In this document: piece by piece, positions 32,595-41,086 of the stretch
Position numbering within the stretch: the stretch's first letter is position 1
Layout of the letters: each line of letters begins with the position of its first letter
Origin: Sphingopyxis sp. OPL5
GTDB taxonomy: Bacteria; Pseudomonadota; Alphaproteobacteria; Sphingomonadales; Sphingomonadaceae
Length of the DNA stretch: 64,000 nt
NCBI RefSeq assembly: GCF_003797775.2
Contig: NZ_CP060725.1
Span: 1,612,001 to 1,676,000 of the forward strand
Direction: 5' to 3'
The notes under the pieces: model-generated
The model's database searches: none
What the model saw: only the letters and a program-made list of their open reading frames with translations
What the model was told of the DNA's origin: nothing
Program-made: the position numbers and the translations under genes

Positions 32595-34232
32595 TTAACG
32601 CCCGCGCCGCCGAAAGGCAATGGCGGCTGCGAGCAACAGCAGCGCAAATCCGACGGGAAGTATGTTGCCATAGCGCGCGAACAACGTCGGCGCGTGCGCC
32701 GGCGGCAGCATCGTGTCGATCCGTCCCGCCTGATGCATCGGGATTGATTCGCGCACCCATCCGTCGGCGTCGATCACCGCGCTGATCCCGGTCGGGGTCG
32801 AACGAACGACGGGCAGCCCCTCCTCGATCGCGCGCAGCCGGGCCTGCGCCAGATGCTGCGGCGGACCCCACGACCCGAACCAGGCGTCGTTCGACGGGTT
32901 GAACAGGAAAGCAGGACGGTGGTCACGGTCGACGACCTGACCCGAAAAGATGATCTCGTAACAGACCTGCAGCCCAACCTTGCCGAAGCGGCCGAGGTCG
33001 AGCGTGTGCGGGCCGGGGCCGGGCCAGAAATCGATGTCGCCGGGCGCCAGCCGCGACAGGCCGATCGCCGACAATATCGGCCGCATCGGCAGATATTCGC
33101 CGTAAGGCACCAGATGCGACTTGTCGTAGCGCGGGCCGAGGGTGCCGTCGGCATGGACGGTCATCACCGCATTGCGGGCGCCGACGACCTCGCCGGTCCT
33201 GTCGAGTTCGAGCTTGAGCGCACCGAGCAGCATGACGTCGTCGGGGTTCATCAGCGCGACGAGCCGCCCGCGCGCTTCGGCGGGCGAGCGGTCGTAATAG
33301 ACGAGCGGATAACCGGTCTCGAGATAGTCGGGCACCGCCGCCTCGGGCCACAGGATCAGGCGCGGTGTGTCGTTCTTCGGTGCGGTGAGGCGCGCGAGCT
33401 TCGCGAAATTGGCGTCGGCCTTGGTGCCGACCCATTTGTCTTCCTGACCCACATTGGGCTGGACGACGGTGATGGAGGTCGCGTTTCCGGGTATTCCACG
33501 CACATAATCGTCGCTCCGACTGGCCTTGTCCAAGAGCGCTAGGGGCGCATTGAGCACCCCTACGGCAAGCCACCAAACAAAAAATTGTGCAAAAGGCCGA
33601 CCCGCCAATGTCGGGTGGTCGGGCCTATGAAGATACTGCCACAACCAGATCATTGCACCGATCTGGGCGACCAAAATACCCGACGCGCCATAAGTGCCGA
33701 TCCATCGGATAACGGCCGGACCGAAAAAATCCCGCAACATCACTACGGACAGCGGATTCCACGCAAAGCCAGTGAACACCCAACTGCGCAGCCACTCGGT
33801 CAGCGTCCACAGCGCGGCAAAGGCGAGGATGAAGGAGAGGGAGGCGGCCGTGCCTGACCTGCCCTTGAAGCGCGCGACCATCCACGCCCCCCACGCCGCC
33901 AGCGCCGGATAGACCGCCAGATACAGCGCCAGCAGCAGCACCGCGATCCACCCGAGCCACGCCGGCATCGCCGCCTGATAGGTGAAGGCGGTGGCGATCC
34001 AGTTCAGCCCGATCGTGAAATGCCCGGCCCCGAAGGCCCAGCCGATGCCAAGGGCGCGCCGCCCTTTCGGGCTACGCGCGACGAGCGCCATCCAGCCGGC
34101 GAGCGCGACCAGCGTCAGCGGCCAGAAATGGAGCGGCGCGAAACCGGTCGCCGACACGGCGCCGAGCAGCAGGGCGATCAGCTTGGGCCAGCGGTCGGCG
34201 AAAGCGGCGATACGGGGGGATAAAGCGGTCAC
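32595..34232 (-). CDS. lnt: Apolipoprotein N-acyltransferase
   Basis: A 545-residue inner-membrane enzyme that N-acylates lipoproteins in their final maturation step. About six N-terminal membrane helices precede the nitrilase-like periplasmic domain, with catalytic Glu297 (LILWPEAAVPDY), Lys371 (GPRYDKSHLVPYG) and Cys424 (LQVCYEIIF). A C-terminal helix anchors the domain (LPVGFALLLLAAAIAF). The middle of the gene (about 33540-33780) is visibly less GC-rich than its flanks, yet the frame is intact. Confidence 0.95.
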   Translation of the reverse strand: MTALSPRIAAFADRWPKLIALLLGAVSATGFAPLHFWPLTLVALAGWMALVARSPKGRRALGIGWAFGAGHFTIGLNWIATAFTYQAAMPAWLGWIAVLLLALYLAVYPALAAWGAWMVARFKGRSGTAASLSFILAFAALWTLTEWLRSWVFTGFAWNPLSVVMLRDFFGPAVIRWIGTYGASGILVAQIGAMIWLWQYLHRPDHPTLAGRPFAQFFVWWLAVGVLNAPLALLDKASRSDDYVRGIPGNATSITVVQPNVGQEDKWVGTKADANFAKLARLTAPKNDTPRLILWPEAAVPDYLETGYPLVYYDRSPAEARGRLVALMNPDDVMLLGALKLELDRTGEVVGARNAVMTVHADGTLGPRYDKSHLVPYGEYLPMRPILSAIGLSRLAPGDIDFWPGPGPHTLDLGRFGKVGLQVCYEIIFSGQVVDRDHRPAFLFNPSNDAWFGSWGPPQHLAQARLRAIEEGLPVVRSTPTGISAVIDADGWVRESIPMHQAGRIDTMLPPAHAPTLFARYGNILPVGFALLLLAAAIAFRRRGR

Positions 34233-34265
34233 GCGCGCTGCTTTAGCGGCCCGCCCGCGCGCTCA

Positions 34266-34727
34266 CTAGAGCATATATTTCATCTTGATCGTCTGCGCGG
34301 TGTCGCCGGTCACGACGAAGCTCGCCGATTTGAAACTCGGCGCGCCGACGGTGATCGTCGGGTTGCGCGAGAAGCCGAAGCCCTCCCGGGGCAGGAAGAT
34401 CGCGAGGTCCATCTTGTTGTTGCTGTTCTCGTCATGGACGACCGCGATCGCATAGGTGCCGTTGGCGGGCGCCGCGATCTTGAAATGCGCGGCGGCGCTG
34501 GTCGCCACCGCCATCCGCACCGACGCCTTGTCCTTGCTGCAATCGGGAAAGGCCTTGGGATTGGTGGTCAGGCAGACGAGGACCTGTCCCTTGCTGTTGC
34601 GCAGCCCGGTGATGCTGACGTCGACCTCAGGGGGCGGCGGCGCGCTCGCGGCGGTCAGCATCGCCAAAGCGGCCAAGCCCCAGATCGGTGCCGCACGCCT
34701 TGTCCCAGAAGCGGAAATAAAGCCCAT
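34266..34727 (-). CDS. DUF2141 secreted protein
   Basis: A 153-residue exported beta-rich protein with a signal peptide in its first ~30 residues (APIWGLAALAMLTAASA). VDVSITGLRNSKGQVLVCL and GTYAIAVVHDENSNNKMD are hallmarks of DUF2141. Function unknown. The start at 34727 lies inside the desaturase gene, overlapping its 3' end by 101 bases in another frame; a GGGGGA ribosome-binding site supports it. A shorter start at 34661 would lose most of the signal peptide. Members often sit near carotenoid or lipid genes in this group (inference). Confidence 0.82.
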   Translation of the reverse strand: MGFISASGTRRAAPIWGLAALAMLTAASAPPPPEVDVSITGLRNSKGQVLVCLTTNPKAFPDCSKDKASVRMAVATSAAAHFKIAAPANGTYAIAVVHDENSNNKMDLAIFLPREGFGFSRNPTITVGAPSFKSASFVVTGDTAQTIKMKYML

Positions 34728-35409
34728 AATTCCCCCGGTAAGCGGCGTGATGCTGCTGGTGGTGGGTCGCGGTTATCAGCCAGCGCCCTGCCGGTCCATG
34801 AACAAGCGCGCGCGGGAACATTTCCCAGCCCATATGATTGCCGACGCCCATGATGGTCATGATCGTCAGCACCAGCCCCAGCACCGCGACATGGATCGGG
34901 ATCAGGAAGACGAGCGCCGGGATGACGACCGCGCCGGTTAGCGCCTCGAGCGGGTGGAAGCTCATCGCCGCCCAGGCGGTCGGCGGTCGGCTGTCGTGGT
35001 GGACGGCGTGGGCGATGCGGAACAGCGCCGGCCGGTGCATCCAGCGGTGGGTCCAGTAGAACCATGTGTCGTGGATCAGCAAATAGCAAAGCAGGCTGAC
35101 CGGCAGATACCAGAGCGGGAAGGCGTCGATGTCGGTATAGATACGCGTCCAGCCATGCTCCTGCCACCCCCAGGCGACGATGCCCGCGGGCACGCCGTAA
35201 ATCGCCGCGCTGGCAAGGCTCCACCCGATCTCGCGCCGCATCTGCGGCTCGAGCCCGCGATAGAGGCCCGGATGTTTGATCCGCGTCGCCAGCGCGAAGC
35301 CGCCGCTGCTGATCAGATAGCGCACCCCGACGATCAGCGTCATCGCGAGCGCGGAAAGCAGGATGGCGGGGGCGGCGATCATGCGTTCGGGATAGCGGGT
35401 GCACGCCAT
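34627..35409 (-). CDS. Sterol desaturase/fatty acid hydroxylase family membrane protein
   Basis: A 260-residue di-iron membrane oxygenase with the histidine clusters of the family: HDTWFYWTHRWMH, HAVHHDSRPP and HHQQHHAAYRGNYGLYF. Several hydrophobic helices are present. The family includes C-5 sterol desaturases and the distantly related CrtZ beta-carotene hydroxylase. The position beside crtY, on the opposite strand, makes a carotenoid-modifying role possible, but the protein reads more like a general desaturase than CrtZ. Start 35409 or 35382 (MIAAPAIL), neither with a clear ribosome-binding site. Confidence 0.83.
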   Translation of the reverse strand: MACTRYPERMIAAPAILLSALAMTLIVGVRYLISSGGFALATRIKHPGLYRGLEPQMRREIGWSLASAAIYGVPAGIVAWGWQEHGWTRIYTDIDAFPLWYLPVSLLCYLLIHDTWFYWTHRWMHRPALFRIAHAVHHDSRPPTAWAAMSFHPLEALTGAVVIPALVFLIPIHVAVLGLVLTIMTIMGVGNHMGWEMFPRALVHGPAGRWLITATHHQQHHAAYRGNYGLYFRFWDKACGTDLGLGRFGDADRRERAAAP

Positions 35410-35456
35410 GGCGCAATCGCTTTGCGCCGCTTGCCAAGCGCGGCTAGGGCTGGGGC

Positions 35457-36611
35457 ATGGGCAAGGCAGATCTCTCGTGCGACATCGCTATCGTCGGCGG
35501 CGGGCTTGCGGGCGGGCTCGCGGCGCTCGCGCTGGCGGCGAAGCGCCCCGACCTCGACGTGCGGCTGGTCGAGCCGGGACCGGTCGGCGGCAACCATATC
35601 TGGTCCTTTTTCGACGGCGATATCGCCGAGAAGGACCGCTGGCTCGTCGCGCCGCTCGTCCGCCATTACTGGCACGGTTACGACGTGCAATTCCCGCACC
35701 ATCGTCGCACATTGCGCATGGGATATAAGAGCATCCCCGGCGAGGCGCTGGCCGAAGCGGTCGCGGCGGCGCTGCCCGCCGAGCGCATCATCGCCGACCG
35801 GGTCAAGCATGTCGCCGCCGACCATCTGCTGTTCGGGCGCGGCGGCCGGCTCGATGCGAAACATGTCATCGACGCGCGCGGCGCGGGCCATCTGTCGGCG
35901 CTGACCTGCGGCTGGCAGAAATTCGTCGGGCAGGTGTTGACGGTGAAGGGCGGCCACGGCCTCGCCCACCCGGTGGTGATGGACGCGCGCGTCGCGCAGC
36001 TCGACGGTTATCGCTTCGTCTACCTGCTGCCGCTGAGCGAAGAGACGGTGTTCGTCGAGGACACCTATTACAGCGATAGCCCCGACCTCGACGCCGACCT
36101 GATCCGCGAACGGATCGGCGCCTATGCCGCCTGGCGGCAGTGGGAGGTCACCGCTGTGTCGCGCGAGGAAACGGGCGTGCTGCCGGTGGTGATCGCGGGC
36201 GAATTCGACCGTTTCTGGCCCGAGGGCGACAAGGTCGGGCGGATCGGCACCCGCGCCGGGGCGTTTCACGCGACGACCGGCTATTCGCTCCCCGATGCGG
36301 TACGCACCGCCGCGGCGCTGCCGCGGCTGGTCGACGGTGCTGACCTCGGCGCGCAGCTGCGCGCGCGCGCGGCGCGCGGCTGGCGGCGCCAGCGTTTCTA
36401 TCGCCTGCTCGACGCGATGCTGTTCCGCGCCGCCGAACCCGCGCAGCGCATCCGCGTCTTCGAACGCTTCTATCGCCTGTCGCCGCGGCTGATTTCGCGC
36501 TTCTATGCCGGCCAGTCGACGCGCGGCGACAAGCTGCGCCTGCTGGCGGGCAAGCCGCCGGTGCCGGTCGCGCGCGCGCTGAGCGCGGTGCGGAAATTCG
36601 ACTGGAAATGA
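35457..36611 (+). CDS. crtY: Lycopene beta-cyclase
   Basis: A 384-residue flavoprotein closing the ends of lycopene to beta-carotene. The dinucleotide-binding loop is DIAIVGGGLAGGLAALAL (residues 9-26). VGGNHIWSFFDGD, FVEDTYYSDSP and FHATTGYSLPDAV are characteristic of the proteobacterial CrtY type. It overlaps crtI by four bases and is divergent from the desaturase gene with a 47-base gap. Confidence 0.94.
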   Translation: MGKADLSCDIAIVGGGLAGGLAALALAAKRPDLDVRLVEPGPVGGNHIWSFFDGDIAEKDRWLVAPLVRHYWHGYDVQFPHHRRTLRMGYKSIPGEALAEAVAAALPAERIIADRVKHVAADHLLFGRGGRLDAKHVIDARGAGHLSALTCGWQKFVGQVLTVKGGHGLAHPVVMDARVAQLDGYRFVYLLPLSEETVFVEDTYYSDSPDLDADLIRERIGAYAAWRQWEVTAVSREETGVLPVVIAGEFDRFWPEGDKVGRIGTRAGAFHATTGYSLPDAVRTAAALPRLVDGADLGAQLRARAARGWRRQRFYRLLDAMLFRAAEPAQRIRVFERFYRLSPRLISRFYAGQSTRGDKLRLLAGKPPVPVARALSAVRKFDWK

Positions 36612-38086
36612 GCCGCAGCGCGATCATCATCGGCGCCGGTTTCGGCGGCCTCGCGCTCGCGATCCGCTTGCAGTCGGCGGGGGTGGCAACGACGGTGGTC
36701 GAGGCGCGCGACAAGCCCGGCGGGCGGGCGTATCACTGGACGCGCGACGGTTTCACCTTCGATGCCGGGCCGACCGTGATCACCGATCCGCCGTGCCTGC
36801 ACGAATTATGGGCGCTCAGCGGACAGCATATGGCGGCCGATGTCGACCTCGTCCCTGTCATGCCCTTCTATCGCCTCAACTGGCCCGACGGCACCAGTTT
36901 CGATTATTCGAACGACGAGGCGGCGCTGGCGGCCGAGATCGCGAAGCTCAATCCGGCCGATGTCGCGGGCTATGAGAAATTCCTGACCTATTCGAAGGGG
37001 GTCTATGAACAGGGCTATGTGAAGCTCGGTTCGGTCGCCTTCCTTGACTTCGCCTCGATGATCAAGGCCGCGCCGGCGCTGATGAAATATCAGGCTTGGC
37101 GCAGCGTCTATTCGATCGTCTCCTCTTATGTGCAGGACGAACGGCTGCGGCAGGCGCTGTCGTTCCACACGCTGCTCGTCGGCGGCAATCCGATGACGAC
37201 CAGCAGCATCTATGCGCTGATCCACACGATCGAGAAGGACGGCGGCGTCTGGTTCGCCCGCGGCGGCACCAATGCGCTGGTCGGCGGCATGGTGGCGCTG
37301 TTCGAACGGCTTGGCGGAAGCTTGCGGCTTGGCGATCCGGTGGCGCGCATCGAAACGCAGGGCGACCGTGCAACCGGCGTGACGACCGCGAACGGCTGGC
37401 ACGGCAACGCCGATATGGTCGCGACCAACGGCGATTTGATGCACAGCTATCGCGACCTGCTCGCGGATCACAAACGCGGACCGAAGGTTGCGAAAAGCCT
37501 CGCGCGCAAACGCTGGTCGCCGTCGCTGTTCGTCGTCCATTTCGGGGTGAAGGGCGACTATCCTGACATTGCGCACCACAGCATCCTCTTCGGCCCGCGC
37601 TACAAGGGGTTGCTCGACGACATCTACAAGAATGGCGTCGTGCCGGGTGACTTCTCGCTCTACCTCCACCATCCGAGCGCGACCGACGCGAGCATGGCGC
37701 CGCCCGGCCACGCCGGATTCTACGCCCTCGCCCCCGTCGCGCATCTCGGCAAGTCGAAAGCCGACTGGGACGGTGCGTTCGGGCAGCAATTCGCCGATGC
37801 GATATTGGACGAGGTCGAGGCGCGCGTGCTGCCGGGCCTGCGCGCCAACCTCGTCACCCGCTTCCACTACACACCCGCCGATTTCGGTCGCGACCTGTCG
37901 GCGCATCTGGGCAGCGCGTTCAGCCTCGAACCCGTGTTGTGGCAGAGTGCTTGGTTCCGTGCCCACAACCGCGACGATGCGATTTCCAATCTTTACTTCG
38001 TCGGCGCGGGGACGCATCCGGGCGCAGGTATTCCGGGGGTCGTCGGCAGCGCCAAGGCGACTGCCCAATTGATGTTGGACTTATAA
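36608..38086 (+). CDS. crtI: Phytoene desaturase
   Basis: A 492-residue FAD-dependent enzyme that introduces four double bonds into phytoene to give lycopene. FAD-binding IIIGAGFGGLALAIRLQSAG is at residues 6-25, followed by KPGGRAYHW. The C-terminal CrtI signature reads NLYFVGAGTHPGAGIPGVVG. Normal length. The start overlaps crtY (ATGA), so the two are translated together. Confidence 0.95.
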   Translation: MSRSAIIIGAGFGGLALAIRLQSAGVATTVVEARDKPGGRAYHWTRDGFTFDAGPTVITDPPCLHELWALSGQHMAADVDLVPVMPFYRLNWPDGTSFDYSNDEAALAAEIAKLNPADVAGYEKFLTYSKGVYEQGYVKLGSVAFLDFASMIKAAPALMKYQAWRSVYSIVSSYVQDERLRQALSFHTLLVGGNPMTTSSIYALIHTIEKDGGVWFARGGTNALVGGMVALFERLGGSLRLGDPVARIETQGDRATGVTTANGWHGNADMVATNGDLMHSYRDLLADHKRGPKVAKSLARKRWSPSLFVVHFGVKGDYPDIAHHSILFGPRYKGLLDDIYKNGVVPGDFSLYLHHPSATDASMAPPGHAGFYALAPVAHLGKSKADWDGAFGQQFADAILDEVEARVLPGLRANLVTRFHYTPADFGRDLSAHLGSAFSLEPVLWQSAWFRAHNRDDAISNLYFVGAGTHPGAGIPGVVGSAKATAQLMLDL

Positions 38087-38088
38087 CT

Positions 38089-38171
38089 CCGTTCGCATCG
38101 AGCGAAGTCGAGATGCCCATCCCGCTCGGCGCCAAGTCGATGGGTGTCTCGACTTCGCTCGACACGAACGG
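38089..38171. repeat. Palindromic intergenic repeat after crtI
   Basis: Begins CCGTTCG, ends CGAACGG. Inner arms ATCGAGCGAAGTCGAGAT and GTCTCGACTTCGCTCGAC are near-reverse-complements around a short spacer. A common type of sphingomonad intergenic repeat. It could form a hairpin between crtI and the LOG gene. Confidence 0.7.
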
Positions 38172-38184
38172 GTAAAGGGAATTT

Positions 38185-38766
38185 ATGAAACGCCTTGCCG
38201 TCTATTGTGGCTCCGCCACCCCCGCCGACCCGATCTATATCGACACCGCGCGCCATGTCGGCCGCACCCTCGCCGAGAAGGGCATCGGCGTCGTCTATGG
38301 CGGCGGCCGGCTCGGACTGATGGGCGCGGTCGCCGACAGCGCCCTCGAAGCCGGCGGTGAGGTGATCGGGGTGATCCCCGATGCGCTCGTCGGCTCCGAG
38401 GTCGCGCACCGCGGCTGCACCGAACTCCACGTCGTGTCGGGCATGCACGAACGCAAGAAGATGTTCACCGACCTCAGCGACGGGTTCCTCACCATCCCCG
38501 GCGGGGTCGGCACGATGGACGAATTGTGGGAGGCGATCAGCTGGGCGCAGCTCGGCTATCATGCCAAGCCGGTCGGGCTGCTCAACGCCGCGGGCTTCTA
38601 CAACGATCTGATCGCGTTCAACCGGCATATGATCGAGGTCGGTTTCATCCGGCCCGCGCATGCGGGGATCATGGTCGTCGATGCCAGCCTCGACCCCCTG
38701 CTCGACAAGATGGCGGCCTACGAGCCGCACGCCCCGATCTTCGCGATGACGGCGGATGATCTGTGA
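38185..38766 (+). CDS. LOG family protein (cytokinin riboside 5'-monophosphate phosphoribohydrolase-like)
   Basis: A 193-residue Rossmann-like protein. The LOG signature PGGVGTMDELWEA (residues about 104-116) provides the catalytic Arg/Glu environment together with GMHERKKMF. Family members hydrolyse nucleoside 5'-monophosphates to base and ribose phosphate. An AAAGGGAA ribosome-binding site precedes the ATG. It separates crtI from crtB; a role in nucleotide recycling fits the downstream pnuC/nadR genes, but this is inference. Confidence 0.9.
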   Translation: MKRLAVYCGSATPADPIYIDTARHVGRTLAEKGIGVVYGGGRLGLMGAVADSALEAGGEVIGVIPDALVGSEVAHRGCTELHVVSGMHERKKMFTDLSDGFLTIPGGVGTMDELWEAISWAQLGYHAKPVGLLNAAGFYNDLIAFNRHMIEVGFIRPAHAGIMVVDASLDPLLDKMAAYEPHAPIFAMTADDL

Positions 38767-38790
38767 GAGCAGGGCGACGCGCCATTCTCT

Positions 38791-38884
38791 CCCCTCCCGC
38801 TTGCGGGAGGGGGCGAGGGAGGGCCTGTCTCTTTCCCAACGGTTTTAAACATGCCCTCCTAGCCCCTCCCACAAGTGGGAGGGG
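38791..38884. repeat. Paired GC-rich palindromes before crtB
   Basis: Two similar hairpins, CCCCTCCCGC/GCGGGAGGGG (38791-38812) and CCCCTCCCAC/GTGGGAGGGG (38863-38884), flank a spacer whose GAGGGAGGGC and GCCCTCC ends also pair. The second palindrome ends two bases before the crtB start codon and supplies its ribosome-binding site. Confidence 0.7.
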
Positions 38885-38886
38885 AT

Positions 38887-39849
38887 TTGACCTATGATCC
38901 CCAAACCCTCCACGGTTTCGCGCACGACAGCATCGCGCGGGGATCGAAAAGCTTCGCGCTCGCGAGCCAGTTGTTCGACCGCGAAACCCGCGAGCGGGTG
39001 TGGCTGCTCTACGCCTGGTGCCGCGCTGCCGACGACCTGACCGACGGGCAGGACCATGGCGGCACGATGACCGCGGGCCATGATGCCAAGGCCGCGGTGG
39101 CGCGAATCCGCGACCTGACCGATCGGGCCTATGCAGGGCAGCCGACCGGCGACCCCGCCTTCGACGGCCTCGGCTACCTGCTCACCGAAGTCGATATCCC
39201 GCGCGCCGTCATCGACGACATCATCGCCGGTTTCGATCTCGACGCCGCCGACTGGCGCCCGCGCAGCGAACAGGATCTGCTGCGCTATAGCTATCATGTC
39301 GCGGGCGCGGTCGGGGTCGCGATGGCGCTGGTGATGGGGATCGACCCCGCCGACGCGACGACGCTCGACCGCGCGTCGGACCTTGGCATCGCCTTTCAGC
39401 TCGCCAATATCGCGCGCGACGTCGCCGAGGATGCCGCCGCCGACCGCTGTTACCTGCCGGTCGAATGGATGGTCGAACTCGACATCCCGCCGGGCCAGCA
39501 TATGCACCCCGCCTTTCGCGCGCGGCTGTCGGTGATGGCGAAATGGCTGTCCGAAATGGCCGAGGAATATGAAGCGTCGGCGCGCTGGGGCGCGCGCAAA
39601 TTGCCGCCGCACAGCCGCTGGGCGGTGCTCGCCGCCGCCGGCATTTACGGCGACATCGCGCGCGAGGTTCGCGCGCGCGGCGACCATGCCTGGGATCACC
39701 GCGCCGGCACCTCGATCGTCGCCAAGCTGGGCTGGGTCGCGCGCGCCGGATGGTCGGTGCTGCGCCGCCCGCCGCAGCGGCGGATCAGCCGCGACGGGCT
39801 GTGGACGCGGCCCCGCGCGGATACGGCGCGCGCGGAGGCGTCCGCGTGA
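38887..39849 (+). CDS. crtB: Phytoene synthase
   Basis: A 320-residue prenyl-diphosphate condensing enzyme that joins two geranylgeranyl-PP to phytoene. The Asp-rich motifs are YAWCRAADDLTDG and QLANIARDVAEDAAADRCYLP (the latter also the family signature). The start is TTG at 38887 with GGAGGGG immediately upstream; a GTG at 38875 is possible but would lie inside the palindrome arm. The stop overlaps the GTG start of pnuC. Confidence 0.93.
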   Translation: MTYDPQTLHGFAHDSIARGSKSFALASQLFDRETRERVWLLYAWCRAADDLTDGQDHGGTMTAGHDAKAAVARIRDLTDRAYAGQPTGDPAFDGLGYLLTEVDIPRAVIDDIIAGFDLDAADWRPRSEQDLLRYSYHVAGAVGVAMALVMGIDPADATTLDRASDLGIAFQLANIARDVAEDAAADRCYLPVEWMVELDIPPGQHMHPAFRARLSVMAKWLSEMAEEYEASARWGARKLPPHSRWAVLAAAGIYGDIAREVRARGDHAWDHRAGTSIVAKLGWVARAGWSVLRRPPQRRISRDGLWTRPRADTARAEASA

Positions 39850-40412
39850 GCCAGCTCGAATGGCTGGCCGCCGCGCTGGTCCTGATCAACGTCGCGCTCG
39901 TCGCGCTGCGCAGCGTGTGGAACTACCCCTTCGCGCTCGCCGCGGTCAGCGTCTATGCGGTCGTCTTTCACGACGCGCGGCTGTACAGCGACATGGCGCT
40001 GCAGGGGTTTTTCTTCGCGCTCAACCTCTATGGCTGGGCGGCGTGGATGCGCGCCCGCGAAGACCGCGGCGTGCCCGTCGGTTGGATGACCGACCGCGCG
40101 CGGCTGCTGTGGGGCGTCGTCACGATCATCGCCTGGGTCGTGTGGAGTTCGCTGATGCACCGCTATACCGACGCGGTCGCGCCGTGGATCGACGGGGCGA
40201 TCGCGATGCTCAGCATCACCGCGCAATGGCTGCTCGCGCGGCGGCGGGTCGAAAGCTGGTGGCTGTGGATCCTCGTCGACCTGATCGCGGTGCCGCTTTT
40301 CGCCTGGCGCGGGCTGTACGCGACGAGCATCGTCTATGTCATTCTCCTCGGCCTCTCGATCGACGGGCTGATCCAGTGGCGCCGCGCCGCGGCGCAGGAG
40401 GCGCCGGCATGA
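39846..40412 (+). CDS. pnuC: Nicotinamide riboside/NMN transporter, PnuC family
   Basis: A 188-residue membrane protein with about seven hydrophobic helices. Family features are SVWNYPFALAAVSVYAVVF, ALNLYGWAAW, and SWWLWILVDLIAVPLFAWRG near the C-terminus. It imports nicotinamide riboside by facilitated diffusion driven by phosphorylation inside. GTG start overlaps the crtB stop (GTGA), and its own stop overlaps the NadR-like gene, so the three are coupled. Confidence 0.88.
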   Translation: MSQLEWLAAALVLINVALVALRSVWNYPFALAAVSVYAVVFHDARLYSDMALQGFFFALNLYGWAAWMRAREDRGVPVGWMTDRARLLWGVVTIIAWVVWSSLMHRYTDAVAPWIDGAIAMLSITAQWLLARRRVESWWLWILVDLIAVPLFAWRGLYATSIVYVILLGLSIDGLIQWRRAAAQEAPA

Positions 40413-40927
40413 CGCGCCACATCTGCCTGCACGGCGCCGAAAGCACCGGGAAATCGACGCTCGCACCGCGCCTTGCCCGGGCGCTCGGCGGGGTCGTCGT
40501 GCCCGAATTCGGCCGCGCCTATTGCGAGGCGAACGGCACCGACCTCGACGCCGCCGACCTGCTGGCGATTTTCGAAGGCCATGTCGCGGCGACGCGCGCG
40601 GCGCTGGCCACCGACCCGGCGTGGCTGGTCTCCGACACCGATCCGCTGATGACGCAGGCGTGGGCGGTGATGCTGCTCGGCGAGCGCTTGCCCGAGATCG
40701 ATGCCTTGACCGACGTCGCCGACCTCTATCTCGTCCCGGCGATGGACCTGCCGTGGGAAGAGGACGGCACCCGGCTGTTCGGCAGCGAACTGGCGCGAAT
40801 GCAGTTCATGGACGTCGCGCTCGCCGAACTCGAGCGGCGCCAGTTGCGCTGGGCGTGGGTCGAGGGCGAAGGCGATACGCGACTGCAGAGCGCGTTGACG
40901 GCGATAGCGACGGCGGATTTGCCTTAA
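40409..40927 (+). CDS. NadR-like nicotinamide riboside kinase (AAA ATPase)
   Basis: A 172-residue P-loop kinase matching the C-terminal ribosylnicotinamide kinase domain of NadR; the regulatory and NMN-adenylyltransferase domains are absent. Walker A is GAESTGKST (residues 8-16), followed by VVVPEFGRAYCEANG and VSDTDPLMTQAWAVMLLG. Phosphorylation of imported nicotinamide riboside to NMN would trap it, which fits the overlap with pnuC. Confidence 0.87.
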   Translation: MTRHICLHGAESTGKSTLAPRLARALGGVVVPEFGRAYCEANGTDLDAADLLAIFEGHVAATRAALATDPAWLVSDTDPLMTQAWAVMLLGERLPEIDALTDVADLYLVPAMDLPWEEDGTRLFGSELARMQFMDVALAELERRQLRWAWVEGEGDTRLQSALTAIATADLP

Positions 40928-40969
40928 CGACATCGGGATGGCGCGAATGCCGGCTTTAACATGATCGCC

Positions 40970-41000
40970 AAAAAAAGGGCCGACCCCTGCGGATCGGCCC
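40970..41000 (-). terminator. Rho-independent terminator of the LuxR-type regulator gene
   Basis: On the minus strand GGGCCGA (41000-40994) pairs with TCGGCCC (40983-40977) and is followed by seven T residues (40976-40970). It ends the transcript of the gene at 41087-42178 and may act in both directions. The rest of 40928-41086 is AT-rich with no gene seen. Confidence 0.75.
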
Positions 41001-41086
41001 ATTGGAGTTGCCCTGATTAGAGATTCAGATGAACCTACAATCATCTAACTAATATTACTCTATCTGCTTGGCAAGCCCCTTTTCGA

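Noticed and set aside
34627..35409. Assignment of the desaturase-like gene as crtZ.
   Set aside because: The length of 260 residues and the spacing of its histidine clusters fit the sterol desaturase/fatty acid hydroxylase type better than the shorter CrtZ; position beside crtY alone is not enough.
38089..38171. Phage or IS end next to crtI.
   Set aside because: It is a short palindromic repeat without a transposase or target duplication, and the crt genes on both sides are intact.
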